Positions 11,001 to 17,951 of a DNA stretch of 64,000 nt are shown here, piece after piece; the stretch's first letter is position 1; each line of letters opens with the position of its first letter. The notes under the pieces are model-generated. The model ran no database searches, was not told the DNA's origin, and saw nothing but the letters and a program-made list of their open reading frames with translations. Made by a program: the position numbers and the translations under genes. The DNA comes from SLDF01 sp964537925 (GTDB lineage: Bacteria > Bacteroidota > Bacteroidia > Chitinophagales > Saprospiraceae). Location: positions 1 through 64,000 of the forward strand of contig CAZICV010000001.1 of NCBI GenBank assembly GCA_964537925.1, in the 5' to 3' direction.

Positions 11001-11519
11001 GGTAGTGCCGCAGGATGGCGTATTGTTCGACAGCGCAATAGCTTCACACGGGCCGTCGTTGACCGGGGGCTGCGGTTCGGGGTTGTCGATACAAAGATCA
11101 AAATTCGGTACTGCGGGGTCCTTGCTGATCACAACGTAATAGGTAGTACCGATCGTCAGGTTGGTGAAGTTGAGCACACCGTACCCGCAGTCCAGGTAAG
11201 TGGGAGGAGGTGCACAAGGACCGTTCTTAAACTCCACGAGGGTGATCTTGAGGTCTTCGCCTCCGGCTGTCTCGGCCGTTATTTCGACTGTAGTGCCCTG
11301 GGCCGTGAAGAAAAACCACACGTTGGGCGGATTGGTATATGAAGGGCTGCAGGCGCCGTCTCCAATATCGAAGGTCGCGCCATTGAAAGCCAGGCCCGTG
11401 TAACACCAGTCATTGAGGTTAGTGAGGGAAGTGGCATTGGCACAATCATTGTTTGCAGGCTGCGCATATAGTGCAGACGCCACAATCAAACTAAAGAGAA
11501 AAGTACAAAAAAATCTCAT
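5025..11519 (-). CDS. Giant T9SS type B exported protein with long tandem repeats
   Basis: About 2164 residues from the preferred ATG at 11519 (an ATG at 11528 gives three more residues). The signal peptide is MRFFCTFLFSLIVASALYAQ. The first ~450 residues hold repeated Cys-rich beta segments (DVWYTFNV, AVVWHSFTTG patterns) of the kind that follows signal peptides in gliding-associated proteins. The rest is Ig/PKD/FnIII-like sequence, including three near-identical ~252-residue units. The end is a type B sorting domain: FIPTAFSPNGDGINDRFTVF, FDRWGNQVFV, GWDGRF. Such proteins are secreted by T9SS and resemble SprB-type surface adhesins in architecture. The promoter at 11564-11593 and the palindromic terminator downstream suggest a single-gene transcript. 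No enzyme motif is seen. Confidence 0.9.
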   Translation of the reverse strand: MRFFCTFLFSLIVASALYAQPANNDCANATSLTNLNDWCYTGLAFNGATFDIGDGACSPSYTNPPNVWFFFTAQGTTVEITAETAGGEDLKITLVEFKNGPCAPPPTYLDCGYGVLNFTNLTIGTTYYVVISKDPAVPNFDLCIDNPEPQPPVNDGPCEAIALSNNTPSCGTTVDAGPTFDPNGLPCPPLSTADVWYTFNVTAPNNAVTLTFSNVTFPGNVQVMMGQWQNGCNNNPYTYLNGTYCGPPTAPIRFNCIQPGTYHILVSTPSNAAGGFCITAVQSGPPPACAVNDLCPNAVAVPFPAVNQTNCSAGCNIGTCGETIAPNGCPLDQSAVVWHSFTTGPQTDVLTNLTLTSDNGQLQFSLFSGNCGALVPLQTCVGQINGVALAPNTTFYIAVSSPFGEESGYNFCINTFENPSVCTVSSGISVVSTSMGSPSFGPYQQGEIVRFRITVDAWTTASNNCQWLHGIVPIFGKGWDPSSFDGNGMPMNVAGPNIVAMNEGDWRWFTGVTYNVPAAVPATRRIWVDSDGVIRICSSYEPDCDPSYPPLTQGSVLPGGWFVCRAAASSGPCPRNYGDGAGCGPTYGPWNVEFDLIAREFDEDVVCADLDPSLFDCSVKSFTMADGETGSWQAFECSGDIPSIHNALVRCCTRPSMEEDMQEICSGGSVNILLSANQSPVSFAWTVVVPPGISGASGGSGNIISQTLTNTTNFPQEVRYIVIPSNTATNCIGREYEIIVRVLPQVRAVIDTDPSEKRGCASTPFTISVQGTGGIGSGYQYLWSYQSSTEQTINVLPGSPGQYTYTVTVTDGFGCTATASETVEIFPQIFAELEIPVTDFCREFAPQTLQVTTDESTIVDTYSWSAPGPPIPGHQSYVNVSQTGTYSVTITDVNGCTGEDMVDINVYESPRIIELEELPDTICVDSETGYEIDFSDYWIVIADEPRTDIWTGTSFPVLGRIYPEELLEGSGPGLYTIELTVESAYGCITSVSHSFELVIPPSLTLHQPPPFCATAAPYVLVGEPAGGTWSGPGVSNGLFVPQSVGPGTYTIYYTLDRASCVAIDSMELTVEEPPQITLDPVSPICYDAAPVQLTANPAGGTWSGPGITDPAGTFDPAVSLSGTHRVTYTYRQAACNFTAYMDIVVYPRLEASFTVNSPVCLDQLSQVLFNGVAPPGTNFIWDIQDGTIVSNDGAGNIGIRWNASGSKTISLILEISGCRTAPQVETVVVEPPLPAPTLRCFSTTVSVVFEWDPVPGATGYLISVNNGTPFTTTDLTYTQAGLTQGDQATIEVIAIGTGVCGNSPAATVTCEAKECPQITAAIDPVADICLSPGSPVVDLDAVVNGSNGSGSYLWSGSGIVDQQEGHFDPKVSGAGIHTIQVRFTEEYCNYYATIDIHVYEIPTATFDLTTPVCIGQPVLLDYTGSGGAGSVFDWQIAGGTIVSGSGTGQLTATWPTAGVKNISLTVTENGCASAPVSGEVSVEAPLSAPVVICETATTEINFVWDPVPGATGYLVTVGNGTPYTTTDLSARVDGLTVGQQVTITVIATGDGPCGDSQPTTITCEAEQCPGILVAVAPVDFICLQPGTPAVQLTASVTGDTQGGGTASWSGPATDPQTGRFDPQVAGTGNHRIIYTYREKSCNYYDTLYIDVRPQPFADFEVLSPVCIGQESAVSFAGTATGQAQFNWDTGAAQIVSGAGTTNPVFSWATEGVKTVTLTIDDRGCISAPVSRQVVVEKPIAAPVISCNSTLTSVTFTWNNVAGNDGFLVSLNGGAFQPWQSTSYQQQNMTTGDSLKIVVIAVDEGPCGNSAPVELTCYAVECAELTLKINETGIICTDENTQPVVLTYTAEGGFGGGSATWTGPGITDSQSGTFDPVAAGPGTHEIFLTYRESVCPYQTSIFIKVAPAPQLDLDYADPLCFGIPDGQISVLEITTGEEPFIYSLNAGPWTSSQDFRGLQPGRYVLRVQDANACISAYTIDLTQPERLTVDLGPDHQITTGDTVSLDPVLNIDDTQVASYLWTGDPSLNCQDCPVVLTSPAAETVIRVEVTDTKGCKGSDEVRIVVRKRRRVFIPTAFSPNGDGINDRFTVFGASEVARVESLKVFDRWGNQVFVKEDFPPNEEGQGWDGRFDDRPMKPSAFVYHAVIRFTDGFVQDYYGDVTLVE
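5780..7830 (-). repeat. Three tandem ~757-bp (about 252-residue) coding repeats
   Basis: Inside the giant type B gene, three successive units begin with similar phrases: PLPAPTLRCFSTT (about 7825), PLSAPVVICETATT (about 7065) and PIAAPVISCNSTLT (about 6310). Each unit contains an FnIII-like part (FVWDPVPGATGYLVTV type), an Ig-like part (WSGPG...GTFDP, GTHxIxxTYRExxCNYY) and a PKD-like part (VCIGQ...FDWQ). Boundaries are approximate. Confidence 0.75.
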
Positions 11520-11563
11520 TATTAACAAGTTACGTCAGTTCTCCAAAAGCGGATCAGCAACGG

Positions 11564-11593
11564 CAAATGTACACAGGTTCGTCCTGAAAACAA
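11564..11593 (-). promoter_or_regulatory. Bacteroidota-type promoter of the giant type B gene
   Basis: On the minus strand TTG (11593-11591), a 19-bp spacer and TACATTTG (11571-11564) match the Bacteroidota consensus TTG-N19-21-TAnnTTTG exactly. Transcription would start near 11558, about 40 bp before the ATG at 11519. Confidence 0.75.
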
Positions 11594-11711
11594 CACCCGC
11601 CTCCGACAGCTGTCCTCTATTAATACGTAGTACAAAGGGCAAAAGATAATAAGCCACCATACCTTTTTGCAAGGATATTCGTTTTGAAAGCCAGCGCTTT
11701 TCATAATTCGT

Positions 11712-11719
11712 TAGCTTTG
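11712..11719 (+). promoter_or_regulatory. -7 box of the 11748 gene
   Basis: TAGCTTTG matches TAnnTTTG and lies 28 bp before the ATG at 11748. The nearest TTG (11684-11686) is 25 bp upstream, longer than the usual 19-21, so only the -7 element is well supported. Confidence 0.45.
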
Positions 11720-11747
11720 TGGACACTATTTCATGTGAAAAACAGGT

Positions 11748-12395
11748 ATGTATAGGTATATTCTGATTCTACTGGTATCCCTGATCGCGTTTACCGATCT
11801 GCAGGCACAAGGCCGCATACGCTCTTCTGACCGGGATCGGGATCGTATTGCCAGGGAGAGAGCCCAACGAAAAGGAAACCAGGCGGACGAAAAGGAAGAA
11901 TCCGAAGCGACTGCTGCCAAGAGCAATTTCTGGAAGGATGATGTCTGGTATGGCGGCAATCTCGGTCTCGGCTTTGCCGGCAACGACTTTGCCAGCAGTT
12001 TTTTCCTGGGTCTTGCGCCTATGGCCGGGTACAAGATAACCCCGGACTTCTCTGTAGGTCCTAGGGTTGAGTTCCAGTACACTTACTACAAGCTGTCCAC
12101 CAGCAGGGGCATTCAGAAGTTCAACCTGTACTCCGGGGGCATCGGCCCCTTTGTCCGGTACAAGTTTCTCGGCTTTCTTTTCCTCCACGGAGAGTACCAG
12201 GTCGCCTGGACACAGTTGCCTTATTTCAATGGTATAGAGTACGCCAAACAGACAGAGCTGTCCAGCAATCTCTTTGCCGGGCTGGGTTATAATTCCGGCG
12301 GTGGCGAGATCCTGGTGCTGTACAATTTCCTGCAGCCCAATAACACGCTGGAAGTTCCGATCTCTCTTCGCTTTGGTTTTACCATCAACTTTTAG
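11748..12395 (+). CDS. Small outer-membrane beta-barrel-like protein
   Basis: 215 residues. The signal peptide is MYRYILILLVSLIAFTDLQAQ. It is followed by a highly charged Arg/Asp/Glu/Lys segment (about 22-58; RSSDRDRDRIARERAQRK) and then alternating aromatic/glycine beta strands (DVWYGGNLGLGFAG, FLGLAPMAGYKI, SVGPRVEFQYTYYKL) ending SLRFGFTINF, a typical terminal strand with a final Phe. This fits the small PorT/OmpA-like barrel families of Bacteroidota, probably 8 strands, in the outer membrane. The charged linker is unusual and would sit in the periplasm. The gene has its own promoter and converges on the aminomuconate deaminase gene with an 11-bp tail-to-tail overlap. Function unknown. 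Confidence 0.8.
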   Translation: MYRYILILLVSLIAFTDLQAQGRIRSSDRDRDRIARERAQRKGNQADEKEESEATAAKSNFWKDDVWYGGNLGLGFAGNDFASSFFLGLAPMAGYKITPDFSVGPRVEFQYTYYKLSTSRGIQKFNLYSGGIGPFVRYKFLGFLFLHGEYQVAWTQLPYFNGIEYAKQTELSSNLFAGLGYNSGGGEILVLYNFLQPNNTLEVPISLRFGFTINF

Positions 12396-12840
12396 TCGCC
12401 GGTTTATACGCAGTGGCCTTGATCTCTATGAGCAGGTGCGGATGCGGCAGCTGATGCACGGCTACGGTGGTCCTCGTAGGCCCCTCGTAGTCAAAATAAC
12501 GCGCATAGACTTCGTTGTACCCACCGAAGTCGTTCATATTCACCAGGAAAGTGGTGACATCTACGATGTCTGACAGCCCGGCTCCCAGGCTTTCCAGGAT
12601 ATCGCGTATATTTTCGATCACAGCTTCGGTCTGTACTTTTATGTCCAACCGGGTCGTCCCGAACTCGTCTGCTTCTGCTCCTGCAAAACTGTTGTCCGGG
12701 CGTCGTGAACTCGTGCCGGACACGAATATCCAGTCGCCGACCCGCTTGACATGGGGAAAAGCTCCGCGAGGTTTTGCTTTCCCCGCGAGCAACTTACTTT
12801 CTACCTCTTGACTCATTTCTTTATCTGAATAGGGGTTCAC
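12385..12840 (-). CDS. nbaF: RidA-family 2-aminomuconate deaminase
   Basis: 151 residues of the RidA/YjgF superfamily. The run FPHVKRVGDWIFVSGTSSRR, then GTTRLDIKVQTEAVIENIRD and HQLPHPHLLIEIKATAY, is the pattern of 2-aminomuconate deaminases from aminophenol and 3-hydroxyanthranilate degradation, which convert 2-aminomuconate to 4-oxalocrotonate with release of ammonia. The start overlaps the stop of the kynurenine 3-monooxygenase gene (ATGA at 12837-12840), so it is the last gene of a translationally coupled operon with the ACMS decarboxylase. A generic enamine deaminase is the alternative, but context and sequence both favour the aminomuconate substrate. Confidence 0.87.
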   Translation of the reverse strand: MNPYSDKEMSQEVESKLLAGKAKPRGAFPHVKRVGDWIFVSGTSSRRPDNSFAGAEADEFGTTRLDIKVQTEAVIENIRDILESLGAGLSDIVDVTTFLVNMNDFGGYNEVYARYFDYEGPTRTTVAVHQLPHPHLLIEIKATAYKPATKS

Positions 12841-14219
12841 GAAAAGCGCAAAAGCGCCTGTACTTTCTTTTCGACCTCTTCACGGACCACGACCAGGTCT
12901 GCCGTCGCTACATCCTGGAGATGCGAACAGATGCCCATCAGCACTTTGTCCTGGGCCCTTCCGCGGCGCATGGCTTCCGAATAAGGCATGTCCGCCCTGA
13001 AAGTGACCATTCCGTACTTCGTATAGAAGTCGGAAAAACTGTGCTCCAGCAAAGTCTCCAGTTTATTCTTGCGCTGAAACACAGGATCATTGGTCTGATC
13101 GCGCATTTCGTAAAAATTGTCTACCGCAAGATCTGCGATGGCATCTGTATTGGGCTTTCGCTCGCGCTCGAAAGCGTGGAACACGGCGGGCCAGTCCTCT
13201 CCGAAACGCTCCATCATCTCATCCAGGACAACTACGTCCTCAAAGGCACAGTTCATTCCCTGCCCGTAGAATGGTACAATTGCATGGCTGGCGTCGCCCA
13301 GGAGCAATGTGTTACCGGCAACCGACCACGGAAAACACCGGATAGTCCCGAGATTGCCCGAGGGGTTGTCCTCAAAATCCCTTACTAACCTGGGCATTTG
13401 TTCCACTGCATCCGGGAAGTTCCTGTCGAAAAAACTGCGGATTTTCTCCGGGGTATCCAGTCCGTTCAGCCCTTCCTCACCTTCAAAGTCCTGGAAAAGC
13501 GTCACGGTAAAACTGCCGTCCAGGTTGGGCAGTGCGATCATCATATAGCTGCCCCTCGGCCATATATGGAGCGCATTCTTCTCCAGGCGGAAGCCTCCGT
13601 CTTCGCCGGATGGTATGTGTAGTTCCTTGTAGCCGTGCGACAAGAATTCCTGCGAAAAGTTGAACCGCGGGCTTGCGCCTCTTCCGAGCAATATCCTGCG
13701 CCGGACGGCAGAACCTGCACCATCCGTAGCAAAGATGACATCCGCGGATACTTCTACTTTCTCCGACGTAAGCTCATTGATAAAGTGGACCTTCCTGCCC
13801 TCGAAGTCCACATCTACACAGCGGTGATGAAAATAGAGGCTGATATCGGCCCCCAGGCTCTCCGCCCTGTCGAGCAGTGACATATTGAGTCCTCCTCTGC
13901 TGACAGAGTAGGTAGCTCCACCCTCTCTTCCGCTATAGGGCATGAATCTCGTCTCTCCCTGCAGCGGGTGGATCATCCGCCCCAGCATCGGTATACCATC
14001 CGACTCGACGAGATTTTCCATACCGATCATACGAAGTGCGCGTATGCCCCGGTCCGACAAGGCCAGGTTGATCGAGCGGCCTTCCGTGATACCTGTCTTG
14101 CGCATATCGGACCGCCACTCATATACGCTGACTCTGAAGCCACGCTGTGCCAGCCGTATGGCAAGCAGGGAGCCGCATAGCCCTGCGCCCACTACCAACG
14201 CGTGTTGTTGTGTTTTCAT
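12837..14219 (-). CDS. kmo: Kynurenine 3-monooxygenase
   Basis: 460 residues, the normal length for this FAD-dependent aromatic hydroxylase, which uses NADPH and O2 to convert L-kynurenine to 3-hydroxykynurenine. The FAD-binding start is VVGAGLCGSLLAIRLAQRG. TGITEGRSINLALSDRG is a KMO signature, ATDGAGSAVRR is the DG motif, and LLGDASHAIVPFYGQGMN is the second FAD motif. The C-terminal part (FQRKNKLETLLE) matches the helical substrate domain, here without an obvious membrane anchor. The ATG at 14219 follows kynureninase by 44 bp and the stop overlaps the deaminase start. Its place between kynureninase and the deaminase confirms the role. Confidence 0.95.
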   Translation of the reverse strand: MKTQQHALVVGAGLCGSLLAIRLAQRGFRVSVYEWRSDMRKTGITEGRSINLALSDRGIRALRMIGMENLVESDGIPMLGRMIHPLQGETRFMPYSGREGGATYSVSRGGLNMSLLDRAESLGADISLYFHHRCVDVDFEGRKVHFINELTSEKVEVSADVIFATDGAGSAVRRRILLGRGASPRFNFSQEFLSHGYKELHIPSGEDGGFRLEKNALHIWPRGSYMMIALPNLDGSFTVTLFQDFEGEEGLNGLDTPEKIRSFFDRNFPDAVEQMPRLVRDFEDNPSGNLGTIRCFPWSVAGNTLLLGDASHAIVPFYGQGMNCAFEDVVVLDEMMERFGEDWPAVFHAFERERKPNTDAIADLAVDNFYEMRDQTNDPVFQRKNKLETLLEHSFSDFYTKYGMVTFRADMPYSEAMRRGRAQDKVLMGICSHLQDVATADLVVVREEVEKKVQALLRFS

Positions 14220-14263
14220 CCTGTTCCGGTTGTAATATCGTTCTACAATGCAATAGTATTCTC

Positions 14264-15538
14264 TCAGTTCGCCTCCAGGTGTTCCTCCAGTGTCGCCGCA
14301 AATCTGACCAACTCCTCGAACCTGTTGTAAAGCGGCACGGCTGCAATACGGATCACGTCCGGCTCTCTCCAGTCAGAGACGATATCTGCTGCAGTCAGCC
14401 GCTGGAAAAGCGTCTTGTCGCCTCCCCGTACGCGTATGGACAGCTGGCATCCGCGCTGCCCGGGATCCGAAGGCGTGATCACCTCGATACGGTCGGAACC
14501 GATATCACCCAGCAACCTGAGCAGGAAGCTGCTCATCGCTACCGACTTCCGGCGCAGAGCTTCCATTCCCGCCGCTTCGAAGATGTCGAGTGAGGCTTTC
14601 AGCGTAGCCATCGGCAGGATAGGCGGATTGCTGAGCTGCCAGCCCTCGGCGCCGGGTATTGGCACGAAATCCGGCCCCATCCTGAACCGCGAGGATTTCT
14701 CGTGGCCCCACCACCCGGCAAAACGGGGCAGATCCTGTCTTTCTGCATGACGCTCGTGGACAAAACACCCCGAAAGCCCACCGGGACCGGCGTTGAGGTA
14801 CTTATAAGAGCACCATACTGCGAAGTCTGCGCCGCTATCGTGCAGCGCACAGTCCAGGTTGCCTGCACCATGTGCCAGGTCAAACGCGACGATACAGCCG
14901 CGTTCATGCCCGGCTTCCGTGATGGCCTTCATATCGAAAGCCTGGCCGGAATAATAATTGACATTACCTATCAGGACCAGGGCCAGCCGGTCGCCTTCGC
15001 GGCGTATGGTATCCAGCAGGTCGTCCTTGCGTATATTATTTTCTCCCGGCCGCGGGGCGATCTCGATCAGTCCCTCGCCCGGATCGTAGCCGTGATATGC
15101 GAGCTGGGACACGACAGCATAGCGGTCCGAGGGGAAAGCGCCCTTTTCAATGAGTATGCGGTACCGCTCCCTGGTCGGCCTGTAAAAAGAGACCATCATG
15201 AGGTGAAGGTTGACCGTGAGGCTGTTCATCACTACGATCTCCCGGGGAAGCGCACCTACAAGGGACGCCATCTGGTCGGTCAGGAATTCATGATAAGGCA
15301 TCCACGGCCTGCCGGCATGGGTATGGCCGTCTACGCCCAGTCGCTCCCAGTCCTTCATCTCCTGCTCTACGTAGCTCCTGGCCTCTTTGGGCTGCAACCC
15401 GAGCGAATTGCCGCAGAAATATATCTTCTCTTTTCCTTGCTGTGATACAGGGATATGAAAGCGCTCACGAAACGCGCGCAACGGGTCTGCATCATCCAGC
15501 GCCCTGGCTTCATCCAGCATGTTACTGTGGTCGTTCAT
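14264..15538 (-). CDS. kynU: Kynureninase
   Basis: 424 residues from the ATG at 15538. This start overlaps the stop of the ACMS decarboxylase gene by four bases (ATGA) and gives MNDHSNMLDEARALD; a frame extension to 15592 would run 58 bp into the neighbour and is rejected. PLP-dependent fold type I enzyme that cleaves 3-hydroxykynurenine to 3-hydroxyanthranilate and alanine. Visible motifs: IYFCGNSLGLQPKEA near the N-terminus, FDLAHGAGN with the PLP-contacting Asp, and WCSYKYLNAGPGG with the Schiff-base lysine. The C-terminal domain ends normally. Second gene of the kynurenine operon. Confidence 0.95.
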   Translation of the reverse strand: MNDHSNMLDEARALDDADPLRAFRERFHIPVSQQGKEKIYFCGNSLGLQPKEARSYVEQEMKDWERLGVDGHTHAGRPWMPYHEFLTDQMASLVGALPREIVVMNSLTVNLHLMMVSFYRPTRERYRILIEKGAFPSDRYAVVSQLAYHGYDPGEGLIEIAPRPGENNIRKDDLLDTIRREGDRLALVLIGNVNYYSGQAFDMKAITEAGHERGCIVAFDLAHGAGNLDCALHDSGADFAVWCSYKYLNAGPGGLSGCFVHERHAERQDLPRFAGWWGHEKSSRFRMGPDFVPIPGAEGWQLSNPPILPMATLKASLDIFEAAGMEALRRKSVAMSSFLLRLLGDIGSDRIEVITPSDPGQRGCQLSIRVRGGDKTLFQRLTAADIVSDWREPDVIRIAAVPLYNRFEELVRFAATLEEHLEAN

Positions 15539-16578
15539 TCTTGTATTTGTGCTTGCAATGGCGAAAAATGGGCCCTGGTCACGCCAAGCCACTCAAGTGC
15601 AGTGTCACCCAGCAACTGTTGTTTGGTACGATCGCTGTAAGGCATATGCTCGATCAGCCGGCCGGGCTCCAACTCCCCCAGCGGAAACGGATAGTCCGTA
15701 CCCAGTGCGATACGATCGGCGCCCATCAGGTCTATGAGGTAGTCCAGCATGCGTTCGTCGTGCACGAGAGAATCTATGTAGAACTTGCCGAGGTACTGCC
15801 TGGGCGGATGGGGGTTGTCTACGGCGCATAGATCGGGACGTACGTCAAACCCGTGCTGTATACGGCCGATCGTGGCGGGGAAGCTCCCTCCGCCGTGTGC
15901 AAAAGCCACCCGCAATGCAGGAAACGACTCAAACACCCCGCCAAAGATCATCGAACAGATCGCCCTCGAAGTCTCCGCAGGCATGCCGACCAGCCAGGGA
16001 AGCCAGTACTGCGGCATCTGCTCTTTGCCCATCATATCCCAGGGGTGTACAAAAATACAGGCGCCCAACCGCTCGGCCGCTTCGTAAAACGGGAAGAGAC
16101 GCCGTTCATTGAGGTTCCAGTCATTGACATGGGAACCGATCTCTACACCTGCCAGTCCGAGCTCAAGTACGCATCGTTCGAGCTCCCGGATAGCCAGCTC
16201 GGGCGACTGAAGCGGCACGGTCCCCAGCCCTATGAACCGGTCGGGATAGTCACGTACCACCCCCGCTATATGGTCATTGAGAAAGCGTGAAGTATCATAG
16301 GCATGCTCGGCCCTGGCCCAGTAGTGAAAGAGCACAGGGATGGTAGAGAGTACCTGTACATTTACCCTGTGATGATCGCATTCTCTCAGGCGCTCGGCCG
16401 GGTCCCAGCAGTTGGACTGGATCTCCCTGAAAAAACGGTCATCGACCATCATACGGGCGCAACAGGGCTTGTGGTGATCCAGGTGGACAAATCCGCCGTA
16501 ACCGAAGCTGTCCGCCCATCTGGGCATCTGCTCGGGCAGAATATGGGTATGGATGTCTACTTTGAAAAAAGAAGGCAT
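15535..16578 (-). CDS. nbaD: 2-Amino-3-carboxymuconate-6-semialdehyde decarboxylase (ACMSD)
   Basis: 347 residues of the amidohydrolase superfamily. ACMSD removes CO2 from the ring-cleavage product of 3-hydroxyanthranilate, keeping it from closing to quinolinate. The zinc site is visible: VDIHTHILPE (two His near residues 9-11), a His in AFAHGGGSFP, and the Asp in GTDYPFPLGE. PLQSPELAIRELERC and SHVNDWNLNERRLFPFYEAA are also typical of the family. The ATG at 16578 heads the four-gene operon decarboxylase-kynureninase-monooxygenase-deaminase. The ring-cleaving 3-hydroxyanthranilate dioxygenase that should feed this enzyme is not in the window. Confidence 0.94.
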   Translation of the reverse strand: MPSFFKVDIHTHILPEQMPRWADSFGYGGFVHLDHHKPCCARMMVDDRFFREIQSNCWDPAERLRECDHHRVNVQVLSTIPVLFHYWARAEHAYDTSRFLNDHIAGVVRDYPDRFIGLGTVPLQSPELAIRELERCVLELGLAGVEIGSHVNDWNLNERRLFPFYEAAERLGACIFVHPWDMMGKEQMPQYWLPWLVGMPAETSRAICSMIFGGVFESFPALRVAFAHGGGSFPATIGRIQHGFDVRPDLCAVDNPHPPRQYLGKFYIDSLVHDERMLDYLIDLMGADRIALGTDYPFPLGELEPGRLIEHMPYSDRTKQQLLGDTALEWLGVTRAHFSPLQAQIQE

Positions 16579-16930
16579 GAGTTGCGCGTTTTCCAGGGTG
16601 CTGGCAAATTACGATGAAAAATCGGCTCAAGGAAATCCCGCTGCCACTAACGCGCCACTACTTTACATACAGTCTGCGTACGCTCTCACCGGCGCTGTTT
16701 CGATGCTTACTCCTCAACAGCCCAAAGAGTGCCTGCGGAGCTATCTGTCGCCTTCAAATGCGCGCCGGAGCGCCGCCAGATCGTATTTCTTCATCTCCAG
16801 GAATGCCCGCGATACACGCGCCACTTTTTCCCGGTCCGGATCGCGCAGCAAAGATCAGCATATAACGCCGCCCGGCGCAAGAGACAATATGAAGGGGGTG
16901 ATCGGATTAGGCTCCCAAGCTACTTTTTTA
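16579..16930. other. 352-bp region: kynurenine operon upstream region plus gene debris
   Basis: The left part must hold the promoter of the operon starting at 16578; the minus strand shows TAATTTG (one base short of TAnnTTTG) around 16608-16614, so the promoter is uncertain. The right part holds the decayed VOC C-terminus at 16741-16857. No intact gene is seen on either strand. Confidence 0.5.
16741..16857 (-). pseudogene. Remnant of a VOC/PhnB-type protein C-terminus
   Basis: Minus-strand translation ending at a TAG at 16743-16741 reads SLLRDPDREKVARVSRAF followed by LEMKKYDLAALRRAFEGDR. The pattern DPDxEKxxRVxxAxLxMxKxDxAAL is the hallmark end of the 3-demethylubiquinone methyltransferase-like VOC proteins (PhnB type). 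Directly upstream an in-frame TGA interrupts the frame, and the preceding sequence no longer resembles the family, so most of the gene is lost. An intact but different VOC gene lies 74 bp further on. Confidence 0.6.
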
Positions 16931-17353
16931 TCAGGCCAACGTGTCGAAACCCGGGTTCCACACAACCTCCCAGAGATGACCGTCCGGATCCTCAAAGTAG
17001 CCCGCGTATCCACCGTAAAAAGTCATAGCGGCGGGTTTCACGATCCTGGCTCCGGCAGCCGCAGCCTGTGCCATCACTACGTCCACTTCTGCCTCACTCG
17101 CTACATTGTGCCCAAGCGTCAGGGCAAGCGGATCGCGGTCTGCACCTCGGGCACCTGTGTCCTGTGCAATACTCTCCCTCGGCCAGAGCGCCAGCTTCAG
17201 ACCGGGCTGCAGGTCGAAAAATACGACGGCGCCGTATGCGAATTCTGTCCCGATGATGCCCTCGGTGGGAAATCCCAGCCCATCCCTGTAGAATGCACAT
17301 GATCGTTCCAGGTCACTGACGCCAAGTGTAAGTACCGATATCCGTGGTTGCAT
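16931..17353 (-). CDS. VOC-family (glyoxalase/bleomycin resistance-like) protein
   Basis: 140 residues, a single vicinal-oxygen-chelate module pair. The first half is ISVLTLGVSDLERSCAFYRD and GLGFPTEG; the second half ends GGYAGYFEDPDGHLWEVVWN, with the usual metal-ligand Glu region. Proteins of this size act as dimers in glyoxalase, dioxygenase or antibiotic-binding roles; nothing here fixes the substrate. It has its own TACTTTTG box 20 bp upstream, so it is probably not part of the kynurenine operon, although it points the same way. A ring-cleavage function is not supported. Confidence 0.85.
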   Translation of the reverse strand: MQPRISVLTLGVSDLERSCAFYRDGLGFPTEGIIGTEFAYGAVVFFDLQPGLKLALWPRESIAQDTGARGADRDPLALTLGHNVASEAEVDVVMAQAAAAGARIVKPAAMTFYGGYAGYFEDPDGHLWEVVWNPGFDTLA

Positions 17354-17372
17354 GAGAGTATTATCTTAGCTT

Positions 17373-17380
17373 CAAAAGTA
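17373..17380 (-). promoter_or_regulatory. -7 box of the VOC gene
   Basis: On the minus strand TACTTTTG fits TAnnTTTG and ends 20 bp before the ATG at 17353. No TTG is seen at the standard -33 distance, so this is a partial match. Confidence 0.4.
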
Positions 17381-17386
17381 CGGTGA

Positions 17387-17881
17387 TCAAAGCTGCCGGG
17401 ACTCCGCATCGTCTTCCTGTAGTCGGACGGGCCGCTTCATCCGGTACAGGTCAAAGCCAGGCGCCCAGTAATCGGGAATCATTTCTACCAGCTCAAACCC
17501 AAACCGCTCATAGAATTGATAGGTCAGCTGAGCGGTGCGGACGGACAGCTCCCCGAGTTGTGGCACTTGTTGCATAAGCGCAATCCTGTGGCGGAGGAGC
17601 TCCGCGCCGATACCGCGGCCATGATGATCCGGGTGGACGATATCCCAGCTGATACGGCCCGTAAAGCCGTCTTCGGCCATATTGAATCCTCCGCAACCCA
17701 GGACCTCACCGGACTCTTCAGCCAGGAAATAGTTGCCGGCATGATTTTCAAGATACCCGGCCAGCTCCGCCTCTTCACTGGGGGCGAAGTAACGGGGTGT
17801 GTTCATCCGCAGCAGCCGGATCACATGATCCCTGTCCGCAGATGTGTACTTTCGTATGATTCGGTTTTCAGTCATCAGCAA
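17387..17881 (-). CDS. GNAT-family N-acetyltransferase
   Basis: 164 residues (two possible starts, 17881 and 17875). GNAT fold: IIRKYTSADRDHVIRLLRM at the N-terminus, strand GCGGFNMAEDG, then the acetyl-CoA motif A HPDHHGRGIGAELLRHRI (the Q/RxxGxG/A pyrophosphate loop is GRGIGA) and the motif B region QFYERFGFELVE. The family transfers acetyl groups to small amines or proteins in the cytoplasm; the acceptor cannot be named. It lies between the helicase and VOC genes with short gaps. Confidence 0.88.
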   Translation of the reverse strand: MLMTENRIIRKYTSADRDHVIRLLRMNTPRYFAPSEEAELAGYLENHAGNYFLAEESGEVLGCGGFNMAEDGFTGRISWDIVHPDHHGRGIGAELLRHRIALMQQVPQLGELSVRTAQLTYQFYERFGFELVEMIPDYWAPGFDLYRMKRPVRLQEDDAESRQL

Positions 17882-17951
17882 CTTACGCGCAATCGGGCCA
17901 CACTTTAAAGATACGGCGAATGCGGTTCAACTGTCTTTCCGTTCTACAGGA

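Noticed and set aside
16931..17353. VOC protein as the missing 3-hydroxyanthranilate dioxygenase
   Set aside because: That enzyme is a cupin; the sequence here is an ordinary VOC protein with its own promoter-like box.
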